A stretch of 51,087 nt of DNA from Oxalobacteraceae bacterium (GCA_021768485.1 JAIZVZ010000019.1:1-51087), one strand, 5' to 3'; shown: positions 9,241 through 19,024, counted from the stretch's first letter. The notes: generated by a model not told the origin, from the sequence alone. Made by a program: numbers and translations.

Positions 9241-10098
9241 ATGGCTGCATACCTACAAGAAAACCAAACCGGCGCTAACACTCCCAACACTCCACCGGCC
9301 AAGCCGAAGGCTGTCACCATGCCGTCGCTGCTGGCGATGCGCGCACGCGGCGAAAAAATCACCATGCTGACCGCCTACGACGCCAGCTTCGCTTCGATGA
9401 TGGAGCGCTGCGGGGTCGACACCATCCTGATCGGCGATTCGCTGGGCATGGTCTGCCAAGGCCACAATTCGACCCTGAGCGTGACGGTCGAGGAAGTCGC
9501 CTACCACACCGCCAGCGTGGCGCGCGGTGCGAGCCGGCCCCTGATCATCGCCGATCTGCCGTTCGGCAGCTATGCCACGCCGCAGGCGGCCTACGATTCT
9601 GCCGTCAAGCTGATGCAGGCCGGCGCCCAAATGGTCAAGCTCGAAGGCGGCGCCTGGCTGGCCGAAACCGTCGCCTTCCTGACCGTGCGCTCGATTCCGG
9701 TCTGCGCCCATATCGGCCTGATGCCGCAATCGGTGCACATGCTGGGCGGTTTCAAGGTGCAAGGCAAGACCACCGAAGGCGCCACCGTGTTGAAGGCTGA
9801 TGCGCTTGCACTGCAGGCGGCCGGCGCCAGCATGGTGGTACTGGAAGCGATTCCGGCCGCACTCGGCGCCGAAGTGACCGCCTTGCTGACGACGATGCCG
9901 ACCATCGGCATCGGCGCCGGTCCCGATTGCGACGGCCAGGTGCTGGTGATGCACGACATGCTCGGCGTATTCCCTGGCCATAAGGCGCGTTTCGTGAAAA
10001 ACTTCATGGAAGGCCAGACCAGCATCGACGGCGCCATCACGGCCTATGTCGGCGCAGTCAAGGACAAGTCGTTCCCGGCCGCCGAACACTGTTTTTAA
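9241..10098 (+). CDS. panB: 3-methyl-2-oxobutanoate hydroxymethyltransferase
   Basis: PanB makes ketopantoate from alpha-ketoisovalerate and methylene-tetrahydrofolate, the first committed step of pantothenate synthesis. The 285-residue product shows the TIM-barrel family motifs: [29 protein letters not shown] with the metal-binding Asp, and [11 protein letters not shown] 25-residue N-terminal extension rich in Pro, Asn and Thr precedes the core. The start has an AGGA sequence 6 bases upstream. panC and panD are not next to it. Its folate requirement fits with folK upstream, but shared transcription is not shown. Confidence 0.96.
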   Translation: MAAYLQENQTGANTPNTPPAKPKAVTMPSLLAMRARGEKITMLTAYDASFASMMERCGVDTILIGDSLGMVCQGHNSTLSVTVEEVAYHTASVARGASRPLIIADLPFGSYATPQAAYDSAVKLMQAGAQMVKLEGGAWLAETVAFLTVRSIPVCAHIGLMPQSVHMLGGFKVQGKTTEGATVLKADALALQAAGASMVVLEAIPAALGAEVTALLTTMPTIGIGAGPDCDGQVLVMHDMLGVFPGHKARFVKNFMEGQTSIDGAITAYVGAVKDKSFPAAEHCF

Positions 10099-10199
10099 AC
10101 ATTGAATTTGACGCCGGTGAGCGAAAGACAGTTTATTTCGGCGCTGTTCTCGCGTAAAATTCGGAGCCAAACTCGACTCCCGGACAATAGGAACATACC

Positions 10200-10505
10200 T
10201 TGAAAACTGCGCTCATCGACGGCAAAAAAGCCGCACAGTTCGACAAATACATCACCGGCAACCTGTTGTTGGATCACAGCCCGCTCGACGAAGTCAAACA
10301 AGAAGCCATGGTCATCGGCATCCGCAACGAAAGCGGCGAGATCTATCGCCTGATCGGCGCCGACAAGCTGCGCAGCTTCATGAATGCGGTCGAAGAATTG
10401 ACCGATCTGGGCATGACCGACGAACTGCAAGACAGCAAGACCAACAAGGATGGCTGCGATTCGATTTTCAGCGGTGAAGTCAGCGTCGACGACGACGACG
10501 AATAA
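10200..10505 (+). CDS. Small acidic protein of unknown function, TTG start
   Basis: I do not recognise this 101-residue protein. The frame starts at TTG (10200-10202), preceded by AGGAAC at a good distance, and no ATG sits nearby in frame. The sequence looks like a folded cytoplasmic domain (LIDGKKAAQFDKYITGNLLL, then IRNESGEIYRLIGADKLRSF). It ends in a very acidic tail (VSVDDDDE). There is no signal peptide or membrane helix. A possible -10 (TAAAAT, 10155-10160) precedes it and a strong terminator follows, so it is probably a single-gene unit. Codon use is like its neighbours. Confidence 0.75.
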   Translation: MKTALIDGKKAAQFDKYITGNLLLDHSPLDEVKQEAMVIGIRNESGEIYRLIGADKLRSFMNAVEELTDLGMTDELQDSKTNKDGCDSIFSGEVSVDDDDE

Positions 10506-10523
10506 AACCGGCATCCATATTGA

Positions 10524-10549
10524 AAACAGGCCGCGAAAGCGGCCTGTTT
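10524..10549. terminator. Bidirectional terminator between the small acidic gene and can
   Basis: A perfect 11-bp stem, AAACAGGCCGC (10524-10534) with its complement (10539-10549), has a GAAA tetraloop. A TTTATTT tail follows on the plus strand and TTTTCAA on the minus strand. It separates converging genes and can stop both. Confidence 0.9.
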
Positions 10550-10563
10550 ATTTGGCTTGATAC

Positions 10564-11232
10564 TCAGTCTTCGTATTTCGCCAGCCCGGTCGCCAGGCGC
10601 GGCGCCAATTCCTCGATATTGCTGACGGTCATATCCAGATCGCGCAGCAAGCCATCTTTCAAGCCATAGGCCCAGCCGTGCACGGTCAGCGGCTGGCCGC
10701 GATCCCAGGCATCGCGCACCACCGTCGTCTGACAGACGTTGATGACTTGCTCGATCACATTCAGTTCGCACAGGCGGTCGCCGCGCACCGTCGGCGACAG
10801 CGCTTCGCCGAGATATTTTTCATGTTTTTGATGGACGTCCTGGACATGGCGCAGCCAGTTGTCGGCCAGGCCGATGCGGCGCCCCGTCAGTGCCGTATTG
10901 ACGCCCGAACAGCCGTAATGGCCGCACACGATCACATGCTTGACGCGCAGTACATCGATCGCAAACTGCAGGGCCGACAGGCAATTGAGATCGGTATGGA
11001 CGACCACATTGGCGACATTGCGATGCACAAAAATTTCGCCGGGCGACAGATCGAGCAAGTCGTTGGCCGACACCCGGCTGTCGGAACAGCCGATCCAAAA
11101 ATATTCGGGGGATTGCTGCAAACTGAGCTTTTTAAAGTAATCGGCGTCCTGCGCCACAATCGATGCGGCCCAGACGCGATTGCGCTCGAGTAGGTTGAAA
11201 AGTGCTACCTTGTTCTTGTATGAATCTACCAT
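10564..11232 (-). CDS. can: Beta-class carbonic anhydrase
   Basis: The enzyme interconverts CO2 and bicarbonate, supplying bicarbonate to carboxylases in the cytoplasm. The 222-residue product carries the beta-class zinc ligands Cys49 (in IGCSDSR, with the Asp51-Arg53 dyad), His105 and Cys108 (in CGHYGCSG). I use the ATG at 11230-11232 (MVDSYKNKV), which matches the family start; the frame could begin 11 codons earlier. It lies 59 bp beyond dnaJ on the same strand and no terminator is visible between them, so read-through from the heat-shock genes is possible. Confidence 0.95.
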   Translation of the reverse strand: MVDSYKNKVALFNLLERNRVWAASIVAQDADYFKKLSLQQSPEYFWIGCSDSRVSANDLLDLSPGEIFVHRNVANVVVHTDLNCLSALQFAIDVLRVKHVIVCGHYGCSGVNTALTGRRIGLADNWLRHVQDVHQKHEKYLGEALSPTVRGDRLCELNVIEQVINVCQTTVVRDAWDRGQPLTVHGWAYGLKDGLLRDLDMTVSNIEELAPRLATGLAKYED

Positions 11233-11291
11233 TCTTGCGCCCCGTCTCTGATCCGCGTCAGGCACATGCCGGACGCGTGTGCAGTTTACTC

Positions 11292-12422
11292 TTATTCAAA
11301 AAAATCTTTTACCTTGTCTTTCCAGCTCTTGCTTTGCGGACTGTGCTTGGGACCGCCTTCAGACATGATTTTCTCGAATTCGCGCAAGATATCCTTTTGC
11401 TTTTCCGTCAGCTTGACCGGAGTCTCGACGACGACGTGGCAAAACAGGTCGCCCGAAAAGCCCGAGCGCACGCCCTTGATGCCCTTGCTCTTCAGACGGA
11501 ATGTCTTGCCCGATTGCGTACCTTCAGGAATGGTGAAAGAGGCCTTGCCGCTCAGGGTCGGCACTTCAATATCGCCGCCGAGCGCCGCCTTGGTAAACGA
11601 GATCGGCATTTCGCAATGCAGATCGTCGCCTTCGCGCTGGAATACCGAGTGCGGCTTGATATGAATTTCAACATATAAATCGCCCGACGGTCCGCCATTC
11701 ATGCCCGGTTCGCCATTGCCGGTCGAACGGATGCGCATGCCGTTGTCGATGCCGGCCGGGATTTTCACCTCGAGCGTCTTGTTGCGTTTGATCTTGCCCT
11801 GGCCGCCGCATGGCGCGCACGGGTCGGTAATCACCTTGCCGGTGCCGTGACACTTGGGACAGGTTTGCTGGACGCTGAAAAAGCCTTGCTGCATGCGTAC
11901 CTGGCCATGACCGGCACAGGTGCTGCACGTGCTCGGCGCGGTGCCCGGCTTGGCGCCGCTACCGTGGCAGGTGTCGCACGAATCCCAGGACGGCACGCGG
12001 ATGGTGGTGTCGAAGCCGTGCGCAGCCTGTTCGAGCGTGATTTCAAGGTTGTAGCGCAAATCGGCGCCACGGAATACTTGCGGTCCGCCGCGTCCGCCGC
12101 GCCCGCCGCCACCGCCGAAAATGTCGCCAAAAATATCGCCGAACGTGTCGGCAAAGCCGCCGCCGCCAAAGCCGCCGCCGCCGGCACCCATATTCGGGTC
12201 GACGCCGGCATGGCCGTAACGATCGTAGGCGTCGCGCTTGTCGGCGTTCGTCAACATCTCGTAGGCTTCTTTGACTTCCTTGAATTTCTCTTCGGACTCC
12301 TTGCTGTCAGGATTACGGTCCGGATGGAATTTCATCGCCAACTTGCGATAGGACTTCTTGATCTCGTCCTCGGAGGCGTTTTTTGCGACACCCAGAATCT
12401 CGTAATAATCACGCTTCGCCAT
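11292..12422 (-). CDS. dnaJ: Chaperone protein DnaJ
   Basis: DnaJ delivers unfolded clients to DnaK and stimulates its ATPase. The 376-residue product is a type I (class A) J protein. It has a J domain with the HPD motif ([10 protein letters not shown]), a Gly/Phe region ([20 protein letters not shown]) and four CxxCxGxG zinc-finger repeats ([32 protein letters not shown]). A C-terminal client-binding domain follows. An AAGGTG sequence precedes the ATG. It is 163 bp downstream of dnaK, with a terminator between them, so it depends on read-through or on its own promoter. A 7-bp stem (12447-12466) sits in its leader. Confidence 0.98.
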   Translation of the reverse strand: MAKRDYYEILGVAKNASEDEIKKSYRKLAMKFHPDRNPDSKESEEKFKEVKEAYEMLTNADKRDAYDRYGHAGVDPNMGAGGGGFGGGGFADTFGDIFGDIFGGGGGRGGRGGPQVFRGADLRYNLEITLEQAAHGFDTTIRVPSWDSCDTCHGSGAKPGTAPSTCSTCAGHGQVRMQQGFFSVQQTCPKCHGTGKVITDPCAPCGGQGKIKRNKTLEVKIPAGIDNGMRIRSTGNGEPGMNGGPSGDLYVEIHIKPHSVFQREGDDLHCEMPISFTKAALGGDIEVPTLSGKASFTIPEGTQSGKTFRLKSKGIKGVRSGFSGDLFCHVVVETPVKLTEKQKDILREFEKIMSEGGPKHSPQSKSWKDKVKDFFE

Positions 12423-12493
12423 CTTGTCGCACCTTGCTGTCTAACTGACGCCGAACGGGCGGCGTCTACAATAAATTCAAAGAAAATGAAGTG

Positions 12494-12520
12494 AAAAAGC
12501 CGAGTCACGGATGACTCGGC
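12494..12520 (-). terminator. Terminator after dnaK
   Basis: A perfect 9-bp stem, GCCGAGTCA (12499-12507) with its complement (12512-12520) and a 4-base loop, is followed on the minus strand by TTTTTC. It lies 65 bases past the dnaK stop and before dnaJ. It probably makes dnaJ expression lower than dnaK. Confidence 0.85.
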
Positions 12521-12585
12521 GATAAGCACAGCTTATTTGATAGGTCAAACCACAGCCGGGTCAGCCGCGCCCGGCGTGAGCGCCA

Positions 12586-14526
12586 TTACTTGTCTTTGAC
12601 TTCCTTGAAGTCGGCATCGACCACATCGTCTTCCTTCGGCTTGGCTTCAGCACCGGCGCCGGCGCCTGCACCGGCAGCGCCCTCGGCGGCCGCTTGCTGC
12701 GCCTGCATGTCGGCATACATCTTTTCGCCGAGCTTTTGCGACGCGGTCGACAGGGCTTCAACCTTGGCATCGATTTCGGCCTTGTCGCCGGTCTTGATCG
12801 AGGCTTCCAGAGTAGTGATCGCTTCTTCGATCTTTTCCTTTTCGCCTGCCTCGAGCTTGTCGCCGTATTCGGTCAGCGATTTGCGCGTCGAGTGCACGAG
12901 GGCATCGGCCTGGTTGCGCGAGTCGGCCAGTTCCTTGAGCTTGTGATCTTCTTCGGCGTTCAGCTCGGCATCCTTGACCATCTTCTGGATTTCCGCTTCG
13001 GTCAGGCCCGAGTTGGCCTTGATCGTGATCTTGTTTTCCTTGCCGGTTGCCTTGTCCTTGGCGCCGACATGCAAGATGCCGTTGGCATCGATATCGAAGG
13101 TCACTTCGATTTGCGGGGTACCGCGCGCTGCAGGTGGAATACCTTCGAGATTGAATTCGCCCAGACCCTTGTTGCCGGCTGCGATTTCGCGTTCACCCTG
13201 ATACACCTTGATCGTCACGGCCGGCTGATTGTCGTCGGCCGTCGAAAAGACCTGGCTGAACTTGGTCGGGATCGTGGTGTTTTTCTGAATCATCTTGGTC
13301 ATCACGCCGCCCAAGGTTTCGATACCGAGCGACAGCGGGGTAACGTCGAGCAGCAGCAAATCCTTGCGGTCGCCCGACAGCACCGAACCCTGGATCGCGG
13401 CGCCGACAGCCACCGCTTCATCGGGGTTGACGTCCTTGCGCGGTTCCTTGCCGAAGAATTCCTTGACCTTTTCCTGCACCTTTGGCATGCGGGTCATGCC
13501 GCCGACCAGAATGATGTCGTCGATGTCGGAAACCTTGACGCCGGCATCCTTGATCGCGATGCGGCAAGGCTCGATGGTGGCGTTGATCAATTCCTCAACC
13601 AGCGATTCGAGCTTGGCGCGCGTCATCTTCAAAGTCAGATGGACGGGGGCGCCATTGGCCATCGCGATATACGGTTCGTTGATTTCGGTTTGCTGCGAGC
13701 TCGACAGTTCGATCTTCGCGCGTTCGGCCGAAGCCTTGATGCGTTGCAGGGCGATCGGATCTTTCTTCAGGTCGAGACCGTTGACCTTCTTGAATTCGTC
13801 GATGATGTAATCGATGACGCGCTGATCGAAATCTTCGCCGCCGAGGAAGGTGTCGCCGTTGGTCGACAACACTTCAAATTGTTTTTCGCCATCGACGTCG
13901 GCGATTTCGATGATGGAGACGTCGAACGTACCGCCGCCCAAGTCATACACGGCAATCTTGCGATCGCCTTTTTCGGTCTTGTCGAGGCCGAACGCGAGTG
14001 CCGCAGCAGTCGGTTCGTTGATGATGCGTTTGACGTCCAGACCGGCAATCCGGCCGGCATCCTTGGTCGCTTGACGCTGAGCATCATTAAAATAGGCCGG
14101 TACCGTGATGACGGCTTCGGAAACGTCTTCACCGAGATAGTCTTCGGCCGTCTTTTTCATCTTGCGCAGAATTTCGGCGGAAATTTGTGGCGGCGCCAGT
14201 TTCTTGTCGCGCACGCTGATCCAGGCATCGCCATTGTCGGCCTTGCTGATCGCATACGGCATCAGGCCGATGTCTTTCTGGACTTCTTTCTCGTCGAATT
14301 TACGGCCGATCAGGCGCTTGACCGCAAACAAAGTATTTTTTGGGTTGGTGACAGCCTGGCGCTTGGCCGGGGCGCCAACCAGAATTTCGCCATCGTCCTG
14401 GTAAGCGATGATCGATGGCGTCGTACGGGCGCCTTCTGCGTTTTCGATTACCTTAGGTTGACCGTTTTCCATAATGGCAACACAGGAATTTGTTGTCCCC
14501 AAGTCAATACCGATAATTCTGCCCAT
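12586..14526 (-). CDS. dnaK: Chaperone protein DnaK (Hsp70)
   Basis: DnaK is the ATP-driven Hsp70 chaperone that binds hydrophobic segments of unfolded proteins. The 646-residue product has the signatures [17 protein letters not shown] at the N-terminus, [15 protein letters not shown], and [13 protein letters not shown]. The substrate-binding domain and a helical lid follow, ending in an Ala/Gly-rich linker and the conserved acidic EEVD-like tail region ([16 protein letters not shown]). Length and all signatures are normal. It follows grpE by 122 bp and has its own sigma-32-type promoter at 14565-14592. It ends at the terminator at 12494-12520. Confidence 0.99.
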   Translation of the reverse strand: MGRIIGIDLGTTNSCVAIMENGQPKVIENAEGARTTPSIIAYQDDGEILVGAPAKRQAVTNPKNTLFAVKRLIGRKFDEKEVQKDIGLMPYAISKADNGDAWISVRDKKLAPPQISAEILRKMKKTAEDYLGEDVSEAVITVPAYFNDAQRQATKDAGRIAGLDVKRIINEPTAAALAFGLDKTEKGDRKIAVYDLGGGTFDVSIIEIADVDGEKQFEVLSTNGDTFLGGEDFDQRVIDYIIDEFKKVNGLDLKKDPIALQRIKASAERAKIELSSSQQTEINEPYIAMANGAPVHLTLKMTRAKLESLVEELINATIEPCRIAIKDAGVKVSDIDDIILVGGMTRMPKVQEKVKEFFGKEPRKDVNPDEAVAVGAAIQGSVLSGDRKDLLLLDVTPLSLGIETLGGVMTKMIQKNTTIPTKFSQVFSTADDNQPAVTIKVYQGEREIAAGNKGLGEFNLEGIPPAARGTPQIEVTFDIDANGILHVGAKDKATGKENKITIKANSGLTEAEIQKMVKDAELNAEEDHKLKELADSRNQADALVHSTRKSLTEYGDKLEAGEKEKIEEAITTLEASIKTGDKAEIDAKVEALSTASQKLGEKMYADMQAQQAAAEGAAGAGAGAGAEAKPKEDDVVDADFKEVKDK

Positions 14527-14564
14527 GATTTTTTTCCTTAGTAACGAGATTTCAGATAATTCAA

Positions 14565-14592
14565 ATATGCGGAAGAAATGCGTGCTTTCAAG
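14565..14592 (-). promoter_or_regulatory. Sigma-32 (heat-shock) promoter of dnaK
   Basis: On the minus strand, CTTGAAA (14592-14586) is followed after exactly 13 bases by CCGCATAT (14572-14565). The sigma-32 consensus is CTTGAAA-N13-15-CCCCATNT, so one base differs. The -10 lies about 40 bases before the dnaK ATG, a good position. Confidence 0.85.
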
Positions 14593-14648
14593 GCTTTATT
14601 TCATCAAAAACACACATTTTTTCTTGTTTTTAGCGCTTGCCCGGTGGT

Positions 14649-15191
14649 TTACGAAGCCTGTGCAACTGTCACGATAGCTGGACGCAACAGGCGATCGGCA
14701 ATCATATAACCTTTTTGCAACACAGCAACAACGGTATTGGCTTCCTGCTCGGCCGGCACCATGGCCACGGCCTGGTGCTTCATCGGATCGAGCTTGTCGC
14801 CGACAGCGGGCAGAATTTCAAGCAAGCGGTTTTTTTCAAAGGCTGAAGAAAGTTGCTTTAAAGTCATCTCAACCCCTTCCTTGAGCGATTCGATGCTCGG
14901 CGTGTCGACTTTCAGCGCCATTTCCAGGCTGTCCTTGACCGGCACCATCGCTTCGGCAAAGCCTTCAACGGCAAATTTATGCGCCTTGCTGACATCTTCC
15001 TGGGCCCGGCGGCGCACGTTTTCGCATTCGGCCTTGGCCCGCATGAAGGCGTCTTGCATTTCATTGCCGCGCGCTATGGCTTGCGCCAGCTGCTGCTCAA
15101 GAGTGGCCGGTTCGGCAGGCGCGGCGGCAGCGGCTTCTTCCGCGGTCGGCGCTGGGGGCGGCAGGTCTGTCTGTTTTTCCTGATCTTGCAT
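14649..15191 (-). CDS. grpE: Nucleotide exchange factor GrpE
   Basis: GrpE releases ADP and client from DnaK. The 180-residue product has an acidic, Ala/Pro-rich N-terminus and a long helix (about residues 35-90) that dimerises. The C-terminal beta domain includes [22 protein letters not shown] and [22 protein letters not shown] choose the ATG at 15189-15191 because GGAG lies 6 bases upstream. A TTG five codons earlier keeps the frame but has no such site. A near-perfect sigma-32 promoter precedes it. Confidence 0.96.
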   Translation of the reverse strand: MQDQEKQTDLPPPAPTAEEAAAAAPAEPATLEQQLAQAIARGNEMQDAFMRAKAECENVRRRAQEDVSKAHKFAVEGFAEAMVPVKDSLEMALKVDTPSIESLKEGVEMTLKQLSSAFEKNRLLEILPAVGDKLDPMKHQAVAMVPAEQEANTVVAVLQKGYMIADRLLRPAIVTVAQAS

Positions 15192-15303
15192 ACAAATCTC
15201 CAACAATCAATGACTCGATTCAAGCAACCGCGCTGTCAAGGCAAGCCCAGGCTGAATCCGGGCAGGCGGTTGCGGGCGTATAGTTTTTTGCCCACTCACG
15301 AAG

Positions 15304-15331
15304 AAATGGGGGCATGTCCTATTTTTTCAAG
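15304..15331 (-). promoter_or_regulatory. Sigma-32 (heat-shock) promoter of grpE
   Basis: On the minus strand, CTTGAAA (15331-15325) is followed after 13 bases by CCCCATTT (15311-15304), an exact match to the sigma-32 consensus. It lies about 113 bases before the grpE start codon. The rest of the gap between grpE and the microprotein (15332-15520) is fairly AT-rich and shows no further gene. Confidence 0.9.
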
Positions 15332-15533
15332 GGGATTTTACTCGCGGACATCAACACGCAAAAAGTGGCTTATATAACAATTACTTGTAACGGTCGTTAC
15401 AATTTTTACCACTTTCGCACTGGTAAAAACGACCAGACGCAGTATGCTATATCATATGGACTAGCATAAAGACCAGCCCATAATCCATGACCCAAATCAG
15501 ATATGACGAAAATCAACGGCAGGAGGACTCATC

Positions 15534-15623
15534 ATGAAAGTGCCACTTATTTCCGCCTCGGTCATCGCCTACACGACACTGGCGGCCGCTTGGCTGTGCT
15601 ACGCTGAAAAACTGATCAGCTAA
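15534..15623 (+). CDS. 29-residue single-span membrane microprotein
   Basis: This short frame (ATG at 15534, TAA at 15621) is preceded by AGGAGG at 15521-15526, seven bases before the ATG. That is a full consensus Shine-Dalgarno sequence, stronger than for most genes in the window. The product has one predicted membrane helix: a short start (MKVP), about 20 mostly hydrophobic residues including ASVIAYTTLAAAWLCY, then a charged end (AEKLIS). I do not recognise it. It stands alone, divergent from grpE, with hemH converging 194 bp later. The ribosome site is the main support. Confidence 0.65.
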   Translation: MKVPLISASVIAYTTLAAAWLCYAEKLIS

Positions 15624-15817
15624 GCCCCCTCGTCGTTTCGGCGCGCTCAAACGCGAGTTGGCCCGTCAAACGCGCCCGTCAAACGCATACATATCCATCA
15701 TATCGCCCGGCATTTTAGCAGAAGTTGTCACAACAAACAGCCTGTTGAGCCGCGCCCGCCTGTGCCGGCCGCCGTCAGGACCGACCTCCGCGCCCGGACC
15801 GCATTGCAGATCCACCT

Positions 15818-16927
15818 TTAATCGACAGCGCCGAGCCGCAAAGCCACGGCACGCGCCGCTTCCGCCGCGCGTTTTTGTCCTTCGCGCTCGGAAACCGGCA
15901 ACATCGTCGGCCAACCGATCATATGCTGCTCGGCAATTTCCGCGAGGGCGGCAATCCAGGCCGGATCACTGTTGAGGCAGGCGATGTAATTGAATTGTTC
16001 ACCGCCCTGGCTGAGGAAAATCTGCTTGCCTTCAATCGCGATTTCTTCCAGCGTTTCCAGGCAATCGCTGGTAAAGCCAGGGCAAATCACATCGACGCGC
16101 TTGGTGCCGCCCAAGGCCAGCGCATTGAGGGTCGCGCTGGTATACGGTTGCAGCCACTCGGCCTTGCCGAAACGCGATTGAAAAGTCAGCACATACTGCT
16201 CGGGGCTCAGGTGCAATTTGGCCGCCAGCAGGCGCGCCGTCTTATGGCACTCGCAATGATAGGGATCGCCGAGCAGCAGCGTGCGTTTCGGCATGCCATG
16301 AAAACTCATCACGAGCTGGTCGGGCCGGCCATTGGCTTCCCAATGCGTTTCGACGCTGGCAGCGAGGGCGTCGAGATAGCCGTCGTGGTCATGGTAGTGC
16401 TTGACCAGGCGCAATTCGGGCACATTGCGCACATGCTTGTAGTGCTCGAAAACGGCATCATAAATCGAGCCGGTGGTGGCGCCCGAATATTGCGGATAGG
16501 CCGGCAATACCAGGATGCGGTCGCAGCCTTCCTGCTTGAGGCGATCGAGCACGGACGGCAGCGAGGGCTGGCCATAGCGCATCGCAAACGCCACCTGCAA
16601 TTGCTGGTGGCCGCGCTGCGCCAGATGGCCGCGCAACTGCTGGGCCTGGGCTTGCGTGTTGACGCGCAGCGGCGAGCCGTCGCGCGACCAGATCATGGCG
16701 TATTTTTTCGCCGATTTGCCCGATCGGAAAGGGACGATAATCCAGTTCAAGACAAACCACCAGAGCAAACGCGAAATCTCAACCACGCGCGGGTCCGATA
16801 AAAACTGTTTCAAATAACGCCGCACACTCGAGGCCGTGGGCGCATCGGGCGTGCCGAGATTAACCAGCACGACGGCCGTCTGATCGATAGTGCCGTGACG
16901 ATGGGAAGGTTCAGGACGAAATGACAT
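15818..16927 (-). CDS. hemH: Ferrochelatase
   Basis: HemH inserts Fe2+ into protoporphyrin IX, the last step of haem synthesis, at the inner face of the membrane. The 369-residue product has VVLVNLGTPDAPT near the N-terminus, the catalytic His in VMSFHGMPKRT and the late PGFTSDCLETLEEI with the conserved Glu. Length is normal for betaproteobacteria. HemJ, which acts one step before, is encoded about 15 kb away in the same window. Its gene is 257 bp from recN on the same strand and no promoter is clear. Confidence 0.97.
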   Translation of the reverse strand: MSFRPEPSHRHGTIDQTAVVLVNLGTPDAPTASSVRRYLKQFLSDPRVVEISRLLWWFVLNWIIVPFRSGKSAKKYAMIWSRDGSPLRVNTQAQAQQLRGHLAQRGHQQLQVAFAMRYGQPSLPSVLDRLKQEGCDRILVLPAYPQYSGATTGSIYDAVFEHYKHVRNVPELRLVKHYHDHDGYLDALAASVETHWEANGRPDQLVMSFHGMPKRTLLLGDPYHCECHKTARLLAAKLHLSPEQYVLTFQSRFGKAEWLQPYTSATLNALALGGTKRVDVICPGFTSDCLETLEEIAIEGKQIFLSQGGEQFNYIACLNSDPAWIAALAEIAEQHMIGWPTMLPVSEREGQKRAAEAARAVALRLGAVD

Positions 16928-17085
16928 AAGAGCAATTTTCTTTGAGTCTGACCAGCGCGGGATCGCGCAGTATGGTGCTAATTATTTGCAATTTTGCTTG
17001 CCGGGCGAATACGGTCATCGATCAAACAAAGCGGTGATTCCATGGCCATATCGCCGGCCGATGAATTGGAGAGTTCAGTGATAAG

Positions 17086-17094
17086 TTATCCACA
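17086..17094 (+). promoter_or_regulatory. Single DnaA-box consensus (TTATCCACA)
   Basis: The nine bases match the strict DnaA-box consensus, in the gap between recN and hemH. No other box is clustered here and no origin genes are nearby, so it is not an origin. It could be a chance match or a single regulatory or titration site. Confidence 0.3.
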
Positions 17095-17184
17095 AGCAAA
17101 CCTGAAGCGCGATTGCAATATTACAGTGCAATTTTAACTCAGCAGACGAACGCGTGGCAGCTGATGTTGCCTCAAGGACCAATC

Positions 17185-18888
17185 TCAAGACGCCAGCAAT
17201 TCACGCGCATGCTTGCGCGTGGTGGCCGTGATTTCGAGTCCGCCGAGCATGCGCGCAACTTCTTCGACGCGCCCCTTGGCATCGAGCACATCGATATGGG
17301 AAACCGTCTTGCCGCCAGCCGCCGCTTCTTTGACCACCTGAAAATGGAAATTGGCCTGGCTGGCCACTTGCGGCAAATGCGTCACGCACAACACCTGGCG
17401 CTCCTGCCCCAGGCGCTTGAGCAGGCGCCCGACCACTTCGGCCACGGCGCCGCCGATGCCGCTGTCGACCTCGTCGAAAATCAGGGTCGGCGTCGCCGTC
17501 GCGCTCGAAGTGATCACCGAGATCGCCAGCGCGATCCGCGCCAGCTCGCCGCCCGACGCCACCTTGGCCAAGGGCCGCGGCGCCGTGCCGGCGTGGCCGG
17601 CCACCAGAAATTCGACATGTTCGAGTCCATGCGCGCCGGGCTCGCCGGCCACCAGCTGCACTTCGAAGCGGCCACCGCTCATGCTCAATTCCTGCATCGC
17701 CTTCGTCACCTGCTCGCCGAGCTGGCGCGCGACCGCGCTTCGGGCCGCCGACAGTTTTTGCGCCGCCTGCAGATAAGCGGCCTTGAGCCGCGCTTCCTGC
17801 TGGCGCAGGCCATCGAGATCGCTGGCGCTGGCCAATTGCTGCAGTTGCGCCGACAAGGCATCGAGCTGGGCCGGCAATTCGTCGGGCGTCACGTGCAATT
17901 TACGCGCCATCGCATGGATTGCTTCGAGCCGCGCCTCGACCTGACGCAGGCGCTCGGGGTCGAGTTCGACGCGGTTCAGATAATCGTTCATCGCATACAC
18001 GGCTTCCTGCAGCTGGATGCGGGCCGGCTCGAGCAATTCGACCACCGGCTGCAGCAAGGCATCGATGGCGGCCAGCTTGCCCATTTTCTGGGTCAGCGAA
18101 GACAGTTGCGACAGAATCGGATGCTCGTCCTCGGAAATGGCGCCGAGCGCTTCCTGCACGCCCTCGAGCAAGCCGGCCGCATGCGACAGCCGGCTGTGTT
18201 CATTGGTGATCGAATCCCATTCGCCGGCCTTGACCGCCAGTTTTTCGAGGTCGCCGACCAGCCATTCGAGCCGCTCGCGTTCTTGCAAGACATTGGTGGC
18301 ATTGGTTTCGAATTGCTCGCGCTGCTTTTCGATCGCGCGCCAGGCCTTGTAGCCGAGCGCAAGCTGCCTGAGGTCGTCGGCCGCGATCAGCGCCTCGCGC
18401 CCGGCACCGGGCGCCAAAGCCTGACTGTCGAGCAGCGCGCGCTGAGCGTCGGTCTTGAGCAGCGACTGATGCGCATGCTGGCCATGTATATCGACCAGCA
18501 AATCGCCGAGTTCGCGCAACTGGGTGGCGGTGGCGGCAATGCCGTTGATATAGGCGCGCGAACGGCCGGCATTATCGATTACCCGGCGCAACAAGGCGCC
18601 GCCGTCTTCGGTGTCGAACTCATGGCTGCGCAGCCAGGCGGCGGCACCGCTCTCGGCCGCCGGATCGACGGCGGGGTTGATTGCGAAGTCGGCCGTGATA
18701 TCGGCCCGCGCCGCGCCTTCGCGCACCACGCTGGCGTCGCCGCGCCCGCCCAGCGCCAGGCTCAGGGCATCGATCAGGATCGACTTGCCGGCGCCGGTCT
18801 CGCCGGTAAAGACGGTAAACCCGCCCGAAAATTCGAGCTCGATCGCCTCGACAATGACAAAATCACGGATAGACAATGTGCGCAGCAT
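17185..18888 (-). CDS. recN: DNA repair protein RecN
   Basis: RecN is an SMC-like ATPase that acts early in double-strand break repair. The 567-residue product has Walker A in GETGAGKSILIDALSLALGG near the N-terminus. Long coiled-coil arms rich in Ala, Leu, Glu and Gln (about residues 160-370) follow. The signature segment LAKVASGGELARIALAI and Walker B TLIFDEVDSGIGG come next. All catalytic parts are present. It lies 136 bp downstream of nadK on the same strand, an order known in proteobacteria. No LexA box is evident before its start. Confidence 0.97.
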   Translation of the reverse strand: MLRTLSIRDFVIVEAIELEFSGGFTVFTGETGAGKSILIDALSLALGGRGDASVVREGAARADITADFAINPAVDPAAESGAAAWLRSHEFDTEDGGALLRRVIDNAGRSRAYINGIAATATQLRELGDLLVDIHGQHAHQSLLKTDAQRALLDSQALAPGAGREALIAADDLRQLALGYKAWRAIEKQREQFETNATNVLQERERLEWLVGDLEKLAVKAGEWDSITNEHSRLSHAAGLLEGVQEALGAISEDEHPILSQLSSLTQKMGKLAAIDALLQPVVELLEPARIQLQEAVYAMNDYLNRVELDPERLRQVEARLEAIHAMARKLHVTPDELPAQLDALSAQLQQLASASDLDGLRQQEARLKAAYLQAAQKLSAARSAVARQLGEQVTKAMQELSMSGGRFEVQLVAGEPGAHGLEHVEFLVAGHAGTAPRPLAKVASGGELARIALAISVITSSATATPTLIFDEVDSGIGGAVAEVVGRLLKRLGQERQVLCVTHLPQVASQANFHFQVVKEAAAGGKTVSHIDVLDAKGRVEEVARMLGGLEITATTRKHARELLAS

Positions 18889-19024
18889 GGATCAATTCCA
18901 GGAGAAAATGAAGGAGCAAATATAGGAACAAATAAAGGAGGCCGACGTAAAAACCGGCGCGCCGCCTGACCGCATTTTCGCATGTCTGTTTCGGCACCGC
19001 CAATAGCGCTCACGGAACCGGCGC

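Noticed and set aside
12694-14541. Plus-strand frame of 615 codons opposite dnaK
   Set aside because: Antisense to a highly conserved gene, with no independent signal.
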